Source: CADEFQ01 sp050185195
GTDB taxonomy: Bacteria; Pseudomonadota; Gammaproteobacteria; Steroidobacterales; Steroidobacteraceae
Length of the DNA stretch: 64,000 bases
Direction: 5' to 3'
Assembly: GCA_050185195.1 (NCBI GenBank)
Contig: JBFWZQ010000010.1
Coordinates: 52,753 to 116,752 of the forward strand
Positions 33,742 to 41,330 of the stretch are shown in pieces. A program made the position numbers and the translations under genes. Under the pieces are notes generated by a model. The model had not been told where the DNA came from, did not search any database, and worked only from the letters and a program-made list of their open reading frames with translations. Within the stretch, counting starts at the first letter, position 1, and every line of letters starts with the position of its first letter.

Positions 33742-35319
33742 ATGACCGATCAACATCTCTCCGAGGTCCGCTTCGCGGAACTCGACCTCGCGCCGCCCGT
33801 CATGCAGGGCATCCAGGATGCCGGATTCGAGCGCTGCACCCCGATCCAGGGCGAAACACTGCCCATCGCGCTCTCGGGGCGGGACGTGGCCGGACAGGCC
33901 CAGACCGGCACCGGCAAGACCGCCGCCTTCCTCGTTGCGATCTTCCAGCGCCTGCTGACGCACCCGCCTGCGGCCAACCGCGGCCCCACCTCGATCCGCG
34001 CCATCGTCGTCGCCCCGACCCGTGAACTCGCGGTGCAGATCCACAGCGATGCGCTCGTACTCGGCAAGCACACCGGCCTCAGGCTCGCGGTCGTGTTCGG
34101 CGGCGTCGACTACGACAAGCAGCGCAAGCAGCTCGCCGACGGCGTCGACGTCCTCATCGGCACGCCCGGACGCATCATCGACTACTTCAAGCAGCACGTG
34201 TACGACCTGCGCTGCGTGCAGGTCGCGGTGCTCGACGAGGCCGACCGAATGTTCGACCTCGGCTTCATCGCGGACATCCGCTTCATCCTGCGGCGGCTGC
34301 CGAAGCCCGAACACCGCCAGTCGATGCTCTTCTCCGCCACGCTCTCGCAACGCGTGCTCGAACTCGCGTACGAGCACATGAACGAACCCGAGCTCGTGCG
34401 CATCGAGCCCGACAAGGTCACGGCGGATCGTGTGCGCCAGACCATCTACTTCCCGGCGATGGAAGAGAAGATCCCGCTGCTCGTGGGACTGCTGCGCCAG
34501 GCCGAGGCGCATCGCACGATGGTGTTCGTCAACATGAAGCGCACCGCCGAGCGGCTCGAGGCTGCGCTCATCGCCAACGGTTTTTCAGCCCAGGCGATCT
34601 CGGGCGACGTGCCGCAGAAGAAACGCCTCGCCTTCCTGCGCGATTTCCACAACGGCGACCTCGCGGTGCTGATCGCGACCGACGTCGCCTCGCGCGGCCT
34701 GCACGTGCCGGACGTGAGCCACGTGTTCAACTACGACCTGCCGCAGGACGCCGCCGACTACGTGCATCGCATCGGCCGCACCGCGCGCGCCGGCGCCGAT
34801 GGCGACGCGATCAGCTTCGGCTGCGAGGAATACGCGGTCGGCCTGCCGGACATCGAGGCCTACATCGGCCGCAAGATACCCGTCGAGGCGATCGCCCCGG
34901 GGCAGCTTCCCGAAATCACCCTGCCGCCGCACAGCAGCTACCGCTCCCATGGCCCGCGTCGCCCCGGCGACGGGCGCCGCGGTGGCGGTCGGCCCGGAAG
35001 TGGCGGTCGCACGAGCGGCGGTGGCCGCCCGGGTGGCGGCGGTCGTTCGCGCACGCACGCGGGTCCGCCACGCCACAACGATCGGCCGCCCGCCGCCCGC
35101 GATGGACCGGACGCCCCCACCGGGCACGGCGCGCACCCCGCCACCGACGCGAAGCCACCACGTGCTCCCGCGGAGCACCCGGCGCAAGGAGGCGCTCCGG
35201 ATGGTGCACCCAAGCGCCGCCGCCGGCGCCGCGGCGGCCGCGGCCGAAATGGGGCCGGCAATGGACCTGGCGGCCACGACGGTGGCGGCACGCCGGGCGG
35301 CGGCGCTCCGGCACCCTGA
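33742..35319 (+). CDS. rhlB: ATP-dependent RNA helicase RhlB with long Arg/Gly-rich tail
   Basis: DEAD-box helicase that unwinds structured RNA, a partner of RNase E in the degradosome. Motifs in order: Q-motif 'FERCTPIQGETLPIAL', 'AQTGTGKTAAF', 'APTRELAVQ', 'VLDEADRMFDLGF', 'SATL', 'IATDVASRGLHV' and 'YVHRIGRTARAG'. The core ends near residue 390. A tail of about 130 residues follows, made of Gly/Arg/Pro/Ala-rich repeats (GGGRPGGGGRSR) and a basic 'KRRRRRRGGRGRNG' patch, longer than the E. coli tail. Divergent from trxA-rho, the conserved gammaproteobacterial order. No clear Shine-Dalgarno. Confidence 0.94.
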   Translation: MTDQHLSEVRFAELDLAPPVMQGIQDAGFERCTPIQGETLPIALSGRDVAGQAQTGTGKTAAFLVAIFQRLLTHPPAANRGPTSIRAIVVAPTRELAVQIHSDALVLGKHTGLRLAVVFGGVDYDKQRKQLADGVDVLIGTPGRIIDYFKQHVYDLRCVQVAVLDEADRMFDLGFIADIRFILRRLPKPEHRQSMLFSATLSQRVLELAYEHMNEPELVRIEPDKVTADRVRQTIYFPAMEEKIPLLVGLLRQAEAHRTMVFVNMKRTAERLEAALIANGFSAQAISGDVPQKKRLAFLRDFHNGDLAVLIATDVASRGLHVPDVSHVFNYDLPQDAADYVHRIGRTARAGADGDAISFGCEEYAVGLPDIEAYIGRKIPVEAIAPGQLPEITLPPHSSYRSHGPRRPGDGRRGGGRPGSGGRTSGGGRPGGGGRSRTHAGPPRHNDRPPAARDGPDAPTGHGAHPATDAKPPRAPAEHPAQGGAPDGAPKRRRRRRGGRGRNGAGNGPGGHDGGGTPGGGAPAP

Positions 35320-35351
35320 CCACAGCATCCCGCCCACCGCCCCTGCCAGGG

Positions 35352-36023
35352 TCAGTGGGTCGCTGGCAGCAGATCAGCGATGTGATCGACGGCGGGGAAC
35401 TCGTCGTGCACGCGCAGCGCACGAGTCGTGTCCGGGCGGCGCACGGCGATGACACTCGCGATCCCCGCCGCCCTCGCGGCGTGCAGCACCGGCAGGCTGT
35501 CATCCACGAAAAGTGATCGCGCGGGATCGAACGGCTCGGCGGCACGCACACCCTGCCAGAAGCGCTCGTCCTCCTTCGGCGCACCGATGCTGTGCGAGCT
35601 CCAGGCGGCATCGAAATAACCCCTGACGGCAGTGGCTTCATCCTTGATGCCGAGCGTCACGGGATGCGCGTTCGTCAACAGCACCAGCCGCTTGCCGAGC
35701 GCACGCAGGCTCGCCAGCAACTGCCGCGCTCCCGGCAACCAGGCAATGCGCGCGCGCTCCTCGCGGTGCACGCCAGCGACATCGACGCCGAGCTCGCGCG
35801 ACCAGTATTCGATGTCGTACCAGTCGAGCGTACCTTCCACGGCCTTGAAACGCGGCGCGAGCGCGTGCAGCGCCGCTTCATGCGTGACCCCCTGCCGCCG
35901 CGCCCAGTCGCGCGGGATGCGCTCGAGCCAGATGTAGTTGTCATAGGCGAGGTCGAGCAGCGTGCCGTCGAGATCGAGCAACACGGTATCGATCTGTGTC
36001 AGGTCGATGAGCGGGGAATGCAT
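35352..36023 (-). CDS. yrfG: HAD-family GMP/IMP nucleotidase (YrfG-like)
   Basis: Haloacid dehalogenase-type phosphatase closely resembling E. coli YrfG, which removes phosphate from GMP and IMP. 223 residues. Catalytic motif I is 'TVLLDLDGTLLDLAYDNYIW' and motif II is 'LLTNAHPVTLGIK'. Motif III/IV lies at 'SIGAPKEDERFW' and 'SLFVDDSLPVL'. 'TLDWYDIEYWSRELGVDV' is a characteristic YrfG segment. The start (MHSPLIDLTQ) follows family length; the frame upstream runs into heptamer repeats. It converges on rhlB and is divergent from the PHP gene. Confidence 0.9.
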   Translation of the reverse strand: MHSPLIDLTQIDTVLLDLDGTLLDLAYDNYIWLERIPRDWARRQGVTHEAALHALAPRFKAVEGTLDWYDIEYWSRELGVDVAGVHREERARIAWLPGARQLLASLRALGKRLVLLTNAHPVTLGIKDEATAVRGYFDAAWSSHSIGAPKEDERFWQGVRAAEPFDPARSLFVDDSLPVLHAARAAGIASVIAVRRPDTTRALRVHDEFPAVDHIADLLPATH

Positions 36024-36074
36024 GGCGTCGCATGATAGCGAATGGCCCACGGACTTCAGCCGGAGGCGTATCCT

Positions 36075-36105
36075 GCCCGTAGCCCGTAGCCCGTAGCCCG
36101 TAGCC
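36075..36105. repeat. GCCCGTA heptamer array (4.4 units)
   Basis: Four perfect tandem GCCCGTA units followed by GCC, in the short divergent region between yrfG and the PHP gene, ending 7 bases before the PHP start codon. The same heptamer occurs upstream of prmA. The 7-base period places a TAG in each reading frame of the plus strand. Confidence 0.95.
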
Positions 36106-36112
36106 AACTGCC

Positions 36113-36958
36113 TTGCCCGACCTCATCGATCTCCACACGCACAGCGCGCGCTCCGACGGCGTGTTGTCACCCACCGCACTGGTCGCCCGCGCCGCGGCGC
36201 GCGGCGTGGGATTGCTCGCGCTCACCGACCACGACACCGTCGCGGGCTGCGACGAGGCGGGCGCGGCCTGCAAGGAGGCTGGCATCCGCTTCATCGCCGG
36301 CATCGAGGTTTCGACCCAGTGGCGCGGGCAGGCCATCCACGTGGTCGGGCTCGGCGTGGACGCGGCCTCCCCCGGACTCGCGCTGCAGATCGACGACGTC
36401 GCGAGGCGTCGGCGCGAACGCATCCTCGCCATCGGCGAGCGGCTCACGACGCGCGGACGCATCGCCGGAGGCGAGGTCGCGGCTGCGGCCCTCGACGGGG
36501 GCGGCGTCCCGACGCGCATGCACCTCGCGCGGGCGCTCGTCGCGCTCGGTTTCGCGGACGGCACCCAGCAGGCCTTCGACAAATGGCTCAACCGCGGCTG
36601 CCCGGGTCACGTGCCGGTCGAATGGCCGGAAATGACCGAAGCCGTCCCGCGCCTCGCCGGTGCGTGCCGGGCCGCGGTGCTCGCCCATCCGCACCGCTAC
36701 CGCCTCTCGGGCGGTGCGCTACGGCAGCTCGCGGCGGAATTCGCGGCCGCGGGTGGCGTCGCCATCGAGGTCAACATGGCGGGCATGAGCCCGGGCGACC
36801 AGGACCGCATCGCCTCGCTCGCGCGGCGCGCAGGCCTCGCGGGCTCCGCGGGCTCCGATTTCCACGATCCGGCCGTACCATGGAATCCGCCGGGTCGCTT
36901 CGCTAAGCTTGCCGAGGGCATCAGCCCGGTAGCCGAGCGCTTCGACGACGCGCGATGA
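36113..36958 (+). CDS. rnm: PHP-domain 5'-3' exonuclease/phosphoesterase (RNase AM / YciV type)
   Basis: Metal-dependent phosphoesterase. E. coli RNase AM trims 5' ends of small RNAs and degrades pAp. 281 residues with PHP metal ligands in 'IDLHTHSARSDG', 'LLALTDHDTVAGCDEA', 'IAGIEVST', 'VLAHPHRYRLSGG' and 'GSDFHDP'. The only possible start is a TTG, since TAG lies in frame just upstream inside the heptamer array. There is no Shine-Dalgarno. It overlaps the next gene as ATGA. Confidence 0.87.
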   Translation: MPDLIDLHTHSARSDGVLSPTALVARAAARGVGLLALTDHDTVAGCDEAGAACKEAGIRFIAGIEVSTQWRGQAIHVVGLGVDAASPGLALQIDDVARRRRERILAIGERLTTRGRIAGGEVAAAALDGGGVPTRMHLARALVALGFADGTQQAFDKWLNRGCPGHVPVEWPEMTEAVPRLAGACRAAVLAHPHRYRLSGGALRQLAAEFAAAGGVAIEVNMAGMSPGDQDRIASLARRAGLAGSAGSDFHDPAVPWNPPGRFAKLAEGISPVAERFDDAR

Positions 36959-37179
36959 TCGAAATCGAAGATAACGTCGATCGCGAACTGTTCCGCAACA
37001 TCGAGAAATTGCGGCAGCTGCGCATCGAGCACCGCGACCTCGACCAGGTGATCGAGCGGCTGTCGATGGACATCCATGTCGACGAGCTGCAGCTGAAGCG
37101 GCTCAAGAAGCGCAAGCTCGGCCTGAAAGACCAGATCACCCGCCTCGAGAGCGAGCTGATCCCCGATCTCAATGCCTAA
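36955..37179 (+). CDS. YdcH-like DUF465 small protein
   Basis: A 74-residue, highly charged, entirely helical protein (LRQLRIEHRDLDQVIERLS, LKRLKKRKLGLKDQITRLE) of the DUF465/SlyX-like group. Function unknown. Its start overlaps the PHP gene stop (ATGA) and its end overlaps the mscS start by 8 bases, so all three are likely translated together. Confidence 0.85.
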   Translation: MIEIEDNVDRELFRNIEKLRQLRIEHRDLDQVIERLSMDIHVDELQLKRLKKRKLGLKDQITRLESELIPDLNA

Positions 37180-38527
37180 GTCCGAAACCGCCATACGCGA
37201 TTTCTTCGCGCGCCTCACCGACCCCCCGGTTCTCGCGCAGCTGTTCGCGGTGCTGATCGCCGTGCTCGTCGCCATCGCCGCGGCGGGCGCCCTGCGCGCG
37301 TGGCATCGCCGGCGCCGCGGCGCCGCGGCGGGTGCCGGTTTTGCCGGCCAGGTCGTCGAGGTGGCGTTCATCCTGATGCCGATCCTGATCACGCTCGCGC
37401 TGCTGCTCGGCACGCGCCTCGTGTTCGACGCGCTCGACATGGCGAACCTCATCGTCGACCGTTCGCTGCAACTGGCCGCCGCGCTCGTGATCGTGCGCCT
37501 CGGCGTGTTCATGCTGCGGCAACTCCTCGGCGAGAACTCCTGGCTCAAGGGCTGGCAGAACCAGCTCACGTTCTTCATGTGGGTGGCGGTCGCCTTCGAA
37601 CTGCTCGGCTGGTTCGAGCGCGTCGAGCGCGCGCTCAACGACATCGACCTGCTGCCCGGCAAGGCCACCTTCACGGTCTGGGAGCTGATCAAGGCCCTGG
37701 TGATCATCACGGTCGTCGTGATCGTCACTTCGCTGATCGCACGCACCATCGAGCAGCGCGTCATGAAGGCGAGCGCGCTCGCGCTGTCCACCCGCATCGG
37801 CATCTCGAAGTTCTCGTATTTCTTCCTGATCAGCCTCGGGCTGCTGCTTGGCATCAACGCCGCCGGCGTCGACCTCACGGCACTCACCCTCCTCACCGGC
37901 GCGATCGGCGTGGGCCTCGGCTTCGGCCTGCAGGCGATCGCGAGCAATTTCGTGTCCGGCTTCGTGCTGCTGATGGACAAGTCCATCAAGCCGGGCGACG
38001 TGATCAGCTTCACCGGCGTCACGCCGGGCGGCTCGGGCGGCTCGACCACCGACAACTTCGGCTGGGTGCAGGAATTGCGCGGCCGCTACATCGTCGTGCG
38101 CGACCGCGACGGCGTGGAAACCCTCGTGCCGAACCAATTCCTGATCAACAACTCGGTGATCAACTGGAGCTATTCGGACGCACGCGTGCGGCTGCGCCTG
38201 CCGGTCATGGTGAGCTACCAGGACGACCCCGAGAAGGCGCTGGCGCTGCTGCAGCACGCGGCGATGGACCACCCGCGCATCCTGAAGGAGCCGGGGCCGG
38301 CCACGCGGCTGATGTCGTTCGAGGATTACGGCATGCGGCTCGAACTGCGCTTCTGGATCGCCGACCCGATGAACGGCGTCAACAACGTGCGCTCGGACGT
38401 GAATCGCGCCGTCTTCCGGCTCTTTCGCGAGGCCGGCATCACCATCCCGGTGGCGCAGCGCGAGCTGCGCATGTTGCCGTCTGCCACCCATGCCGATACG
38501 CGTCTCGCGCCAGATCGAGATACCTGA
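37172..38527 (+). CDS. MscS-family mechanosensitive ion channel
   Basis: Inner-membrane channel that releases solutes on hypoosmotic shock. The 451-residue protein has about five N-terminal membrane helices, one more group than E. coli MscS. The pore helix is Gly/Ala-rich ('GAIGVGLGFGLQAIASNFVSG'), followed by the cytoplasmic beta domain ('MDKSIKPGDVISF', 'NFGWVQELRGRYIVVRDRDG', 'VPNQFLINNSVINWSYSD'). A 38-base overlap joins it to arfB. Confidence 0.93.
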   Translation: MPKSETAIRDFFARLTDPPVLAQLFAVLIAVLVAIAAAGALRAWHRRRRGAAAGAGFAGQVVEVAFILMPILITLALLLGTRLVFDALDMANLIVDRSLQLAAALVIVRLGVFMLRQLLGENSWLKGWQNQLTFFMWVAVAFELLGWFERVERALNDIDLLPGKATFTVWELIKALVIITVVVIVTSLIARTIEQRVMKASALALSTRIGISKFSYFFLISLGLLLGINAAGVDLTALTLLTGAIGVGLGFGLQAIASNFVSGFVLLMDKSIKPGDVISFTGVTPGGSGGSTTDNFGWVQELRGRYIVVRDRDGVETLVPNQFLINNSVINWSYSDARVRLRLPVMVSYQDDPEKALALLQHAAMDHPRILKEPGPATRLMSFEDYGMRLELRFWIADPMNGVNNVRSDVNRAVFRLFREAGITIPVAQRELRMLPSATHADTRLAPDRDT

Positions 38528-38915
38528 CGCCGACCTCACGGTGACGTTCATCCGCGCGTCGGGTCCCGGCGGGCAGAACGTCAACAAGGTGGCGTCGGCC
38601 GTGCAACTGCGCTTCGACCTCGCAGGCACTGGCGTCCTCGCTCCGCGCGTCAAGGAACGCCTGCGGGCGCTCGCCGGCCAACGGCTCGCGAGCGACGGCG
38701 CGATCCTCATCCAGGCGCGTGCGCACCGCAGCCAGGGCGACAATCGCCGCGATGCCGGCGAGCGCCTCGCGGCGCTGATCCGGGCCGCGCTGGTCGAGCC
38801 GAAAGTGCGCCGCGCGACGAAACCCACGCGCGCCTCGAAGGAGCGTCGCCTCGACTCGAAGGCGCGCTCGCAACGCACCAAGCGGCTGCGCGGCCGCGTC
38901 AGCCGCGACGACTGA
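38490..38915 (+). CDS. arfB: ribosome-rescue peptidyl-tRNA hydrolase ArfB
   Basis: Releases stalled peptides from non-stop ribosomes. 141 residues, the usual length. The GGQ catalytic motif is at residues 27-29 in 'RASGPGGQNVNKVAS'. The basic, disordered C-terminal tail (KPTRASKERRLDSKARSQRTK) is the part that enters the mRNA channel. Starts inside the end of mscS. Confidence 0.95.
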   Translation: MPIRVSRQIEIPDADLTVTFIRASGPGGQNVNKVASAVQLRFDLAGTGVLAPRVKERLRALAGQRLASDGAILIQARAHRSQGDNRRDAGERLAALIRAALVEPKVRRATKPTRASKERRLDSKARSQRTKRLRGRVSRDD

Positions 38916-38928
38916 GGCGGGTGGGGTG

Positions 38929-39588
38929 CTAGCCGGGCGGTAAATCGCCCGGGAACGCGATTGGCGAGGCGCCGGTGACCGGCCCGATCGTGGCGCGATC
39001 GCTCACGTAGAGCGTCACCTCGCGCTCGAACTCGAGCGGCCCCTTCACCACGGCGCCCGGCCCGATGACGACCTTCGGCACGTCCTTCGTGAAGGAGATC
39101 GAGAACCCCTTCGATTTGCGCACCGCGATGCCGCCGTCGACACGCGAATCCGCGCCGACGCTGATGTCCCCGTTGAAGGTTTCGATGCCGCCGCCGACAT
39201 GCGCCGCCTCGAGGTCGAAGCGCCCGTTCACGTTCTCGAGGTTGCCCGCGACCTCGGCGCCCTTGTGCAGCGTGATCGCACCGTTCACCGTCTCGACGTT
39301 GCCGCCGACGCGCGCGCCAGCCCCGAGCGTGATGGCGCCGTTGACGGTCTCGGCCGAGTCCGCCACCGCGCGAGCACCGAGATTGATCGAACCGTTGACG
39401 GTCTCGATTTTTTTCGCCGCCGCATTTGCCGCGAGATCGATGCCGCCGTTCACGGTCGAGGCATCCGCGGCCGGGTGCCCGGCCGCGACCGAGACGGCGC
39501 CGTTGATGTGTTCGCCGCCTTCGAACTTGATGCAGCCGGCGAGCGCCAACGCGGGGACCAGCATGAGCACGAGCTTGCGCATCGTCAT
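38929..39588 (-). CDS. lipoprotein with VNG beta-helix repeats (bactofilin-like)
   Basis: A 219-residue predicted lipoprotein (lipobox LALAGC, with a second ATG two codons later also possible). The body is about eight repeats of roughly 17-20 residues centred on '(E/S)TVNG-I-L-A-A', for example 'ETVNGAITLGAGARVGGNV', forming a right-handed beta-helix like polymer-forming cytoskeletal or DUF4097-type proteins. Role unknown, probably envelope structure. It converges on arfB. Confidence 0.8.
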   Translation of the reverse strand: MTMRKLVLMLVPALALAGCIKFEGGEHINGAVSVAAGHPAADASTVNGGIDLAANAAAKKIETVNGSINLGARAVADSAETVNGAITLGAGARVGGNVETVNGAITLHKGAEVAGNLENVNGRFDLEAAHVGGGIETFNGDISVGADSRVDGGIAVRKSKGFSISFTKDVPKVVIGPGAVVKGPLEFEREVTLYVSDRATIGPVTGASPIAFPGDLPPG

Positions 39589-39617
39589 CCTCCTTGGGAT
39601 CGGGCGGGGCGCCCAGT

Positions 39618-41330
39618 CTACGCGCGCGGCGGCCCGTCGGGTGGCGTCGCACTGCCGGGGAAGAGCGGATCGGTCCGCGACACGCGTTCACCGAGGCGCT
39701 CGGCCTCCGACTTGTCGAGGCCCGACATCGACGTGGGGGGCCGCTCGAGATAGCGGTACACGAGGGGCGGCGCATCGCCCCGGTGCAGCAGGCGCACGCG
39801 CTCCTCGATCGCCTGGTCGGCCCGGGTCAGGCGCAACCGGCGGCGCTGGTGCGCGAGCCAGGTCGGGCTGTGGTAGCGCTCGATCCACGTCTCGGGGTGG
39901 TCCATGTCGTGCATCAGCGTCCAGCCGCGCGCACCGTCGCGCTGGCGCACGCGGCGCAGCTCCTGCATGGCCGCCGCGAAGGCGAGGCGATCCTCCACCG
40001 CGACCCGGTATTCGATGTTGATCACGACCGGCCCGCTCTGCGGCACGAGATCGATCCGCGGCGCGAGCGCCGGCGTGCCCTTGCGCATCGATTCGAGGTC
40101 GAGGTTCTCGGCCTGCGGCACGCGCATCCATCGGCCGAGGACGACGGAAGCGAGCAGGCCCGCGCCGGATGCGATGAGGCTGGTGCGCAGCGACAGCGAG
40201 TGCGCGACCTCGCCCCACATCCAGCTGCCGAGCGCGAGGCCGCCGAAGGTGACCATCTGGTAGATCGCCACGGTGCGCCCGACCACCCAGCGCGGTGAAG
40301 ACACCTGCACCGAGGCGTTGAACGTCGAGAGGCTCATCACCCAGGCCGCGCCCGCGCCCACCAATGCGAGCATCGTGGTCGCCAGCCAGGGGCTCAGGGC
40401 GGCTGCAATCGAGGCCAGCCCGAACACGATGCTCGCGGCCGTCACCAGCCACTCGTTCGACAGCCGCTGGCGCAGGTGCGAGACGGTCAGCGCGCCCACC
40501 ATGGCGCCGGTGCCGAAGGCGCCGAGCAGCACGCCGTAGATGATCGCACCACCCTTGACCAGGTCGCGGGCGATGAGCGGCATGAGCGCCCAGACCGCAC
40601 TTGCCAGCAGGCCAAAGATCGTCGCGCGCACGAACAGCGCCACGAGCACGGGCGAGAGGCGCGCGTAGCGCAGGCCCGCGAGCATCGCGACCCCGAGGCT
40701 TTCGGGCGGCAGCGCGCGCTCCCGCGGCGGATAGCGCCACGCACTGAGCACGGCGATCAGGCCGACATACGAAACTGCATTGATCGTGAACGCGGCCTGC
40801 GCGCCAAAGGCCGCGACGATCGCGCCGCCGATCGCCGGCCCCACGGTCCGGGCGATGTTGAAACCCAGGCTGTTGAGCGCCACCGCGCTCGGCACGAGGT
40901 GCCGCGGTACCTGTTCGCCCACCGAGGACTGCCAGGCGGGTCCGTAGAGCGCCGCGCCGCAGCCGAGCACGAACGTGAACGCGAGCAACGACCAGGGCGC
41001 GATCTGGCCGCGCCAGGCGACGAACGCGAGCGTCGCTGAGACAGCGAGCATGATGGCCTGCGCGATCAGCATCAGGCGGCGGCGGTCCCAGATGTCCGAG
41101 ATCGCGCCCGCGACCAGCGACAGCAGCATGATCGGCAGCGTGATGGAGGTCTGCACGAGCGCCACCATGTCGGCCGACGGCGCGATCGAGATCATCAGCC
41201 ACGCCGCGCCCACACCCTGGATCAGGCTGCCGAAGGTCGAGACGAGCGTCGCGATCCAGATCGCCGCGAAGATGCGCACCTCGAACGGCCCGAGGGTGGC
41301 CGTCCGCCAGCGCTCGAAGGCGGTGCTCAT
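39618..41330 (-). CDS. MFS exporter (MFS_3 / transmembrane secretion effector family)
   Basis: A 570-residue, about 12-helix transporter of the enterobactin-exporter-like group. After the last helix (near residue 400) comes a soluble C-terminal domain of about 150 residues ('VVINIEYRVAVEDRLAFAAA', 'GWTLMHDMDHPETWIERYHS') with an antibiotic-monooxygenase-like fold, typical of PF05977. The start shares ATGA with the stop of asnB, so the two are co-translated. Substrate unknown. Confidence 0.9.
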   Translation of the reverse strand: MSTAFERWRTATLGPFEVRIFAAIWIATLVSTFGSLIQGVGAAWLMISIAPSADMVALVQTSITLPIMLLSLVAGAISDIWDRRRLMLIAQAIMLAVSATLAFVAWRGQIAPWSLLAFTFVLGCGAALYGPAWQSSVGEQVPRHLVPSAVALNSLGFNIARTVGPAIGGAIVAAFGAQAAFTINAVSYVGLIAVLSAWRYPPRERALPPESLGVAMLAGLRYARLSPVLVALFVRATIFGLLASAVWALMPLIARDLVKGGAIIYGVLLGAFGTGAMVGALTVSHLRQRLSNEWLVTAASIVFGLASIAAALSPWLATTMLALVGAGAAWVMSLSTFNASVQVSSPRWVVGRTVAIYQMVTFGGLALGSWMWGEVAHSLSLRTSLIASGAGLLASVVLGRWMRVPQAENLDLESMRKGTPALAPRIDLVPQSGPVVINIEYRVAVEDRLAFAAAMQELRRVRQRDGARGWTLMHDMDHPETWIERYHSPTWLAHQRRRLRLTRADQAIEERVRLLHRGDAPPLVYRYLERPPTSMSGLDKSEAERLGERVSRTDPLFPGSATPPDGPPRA

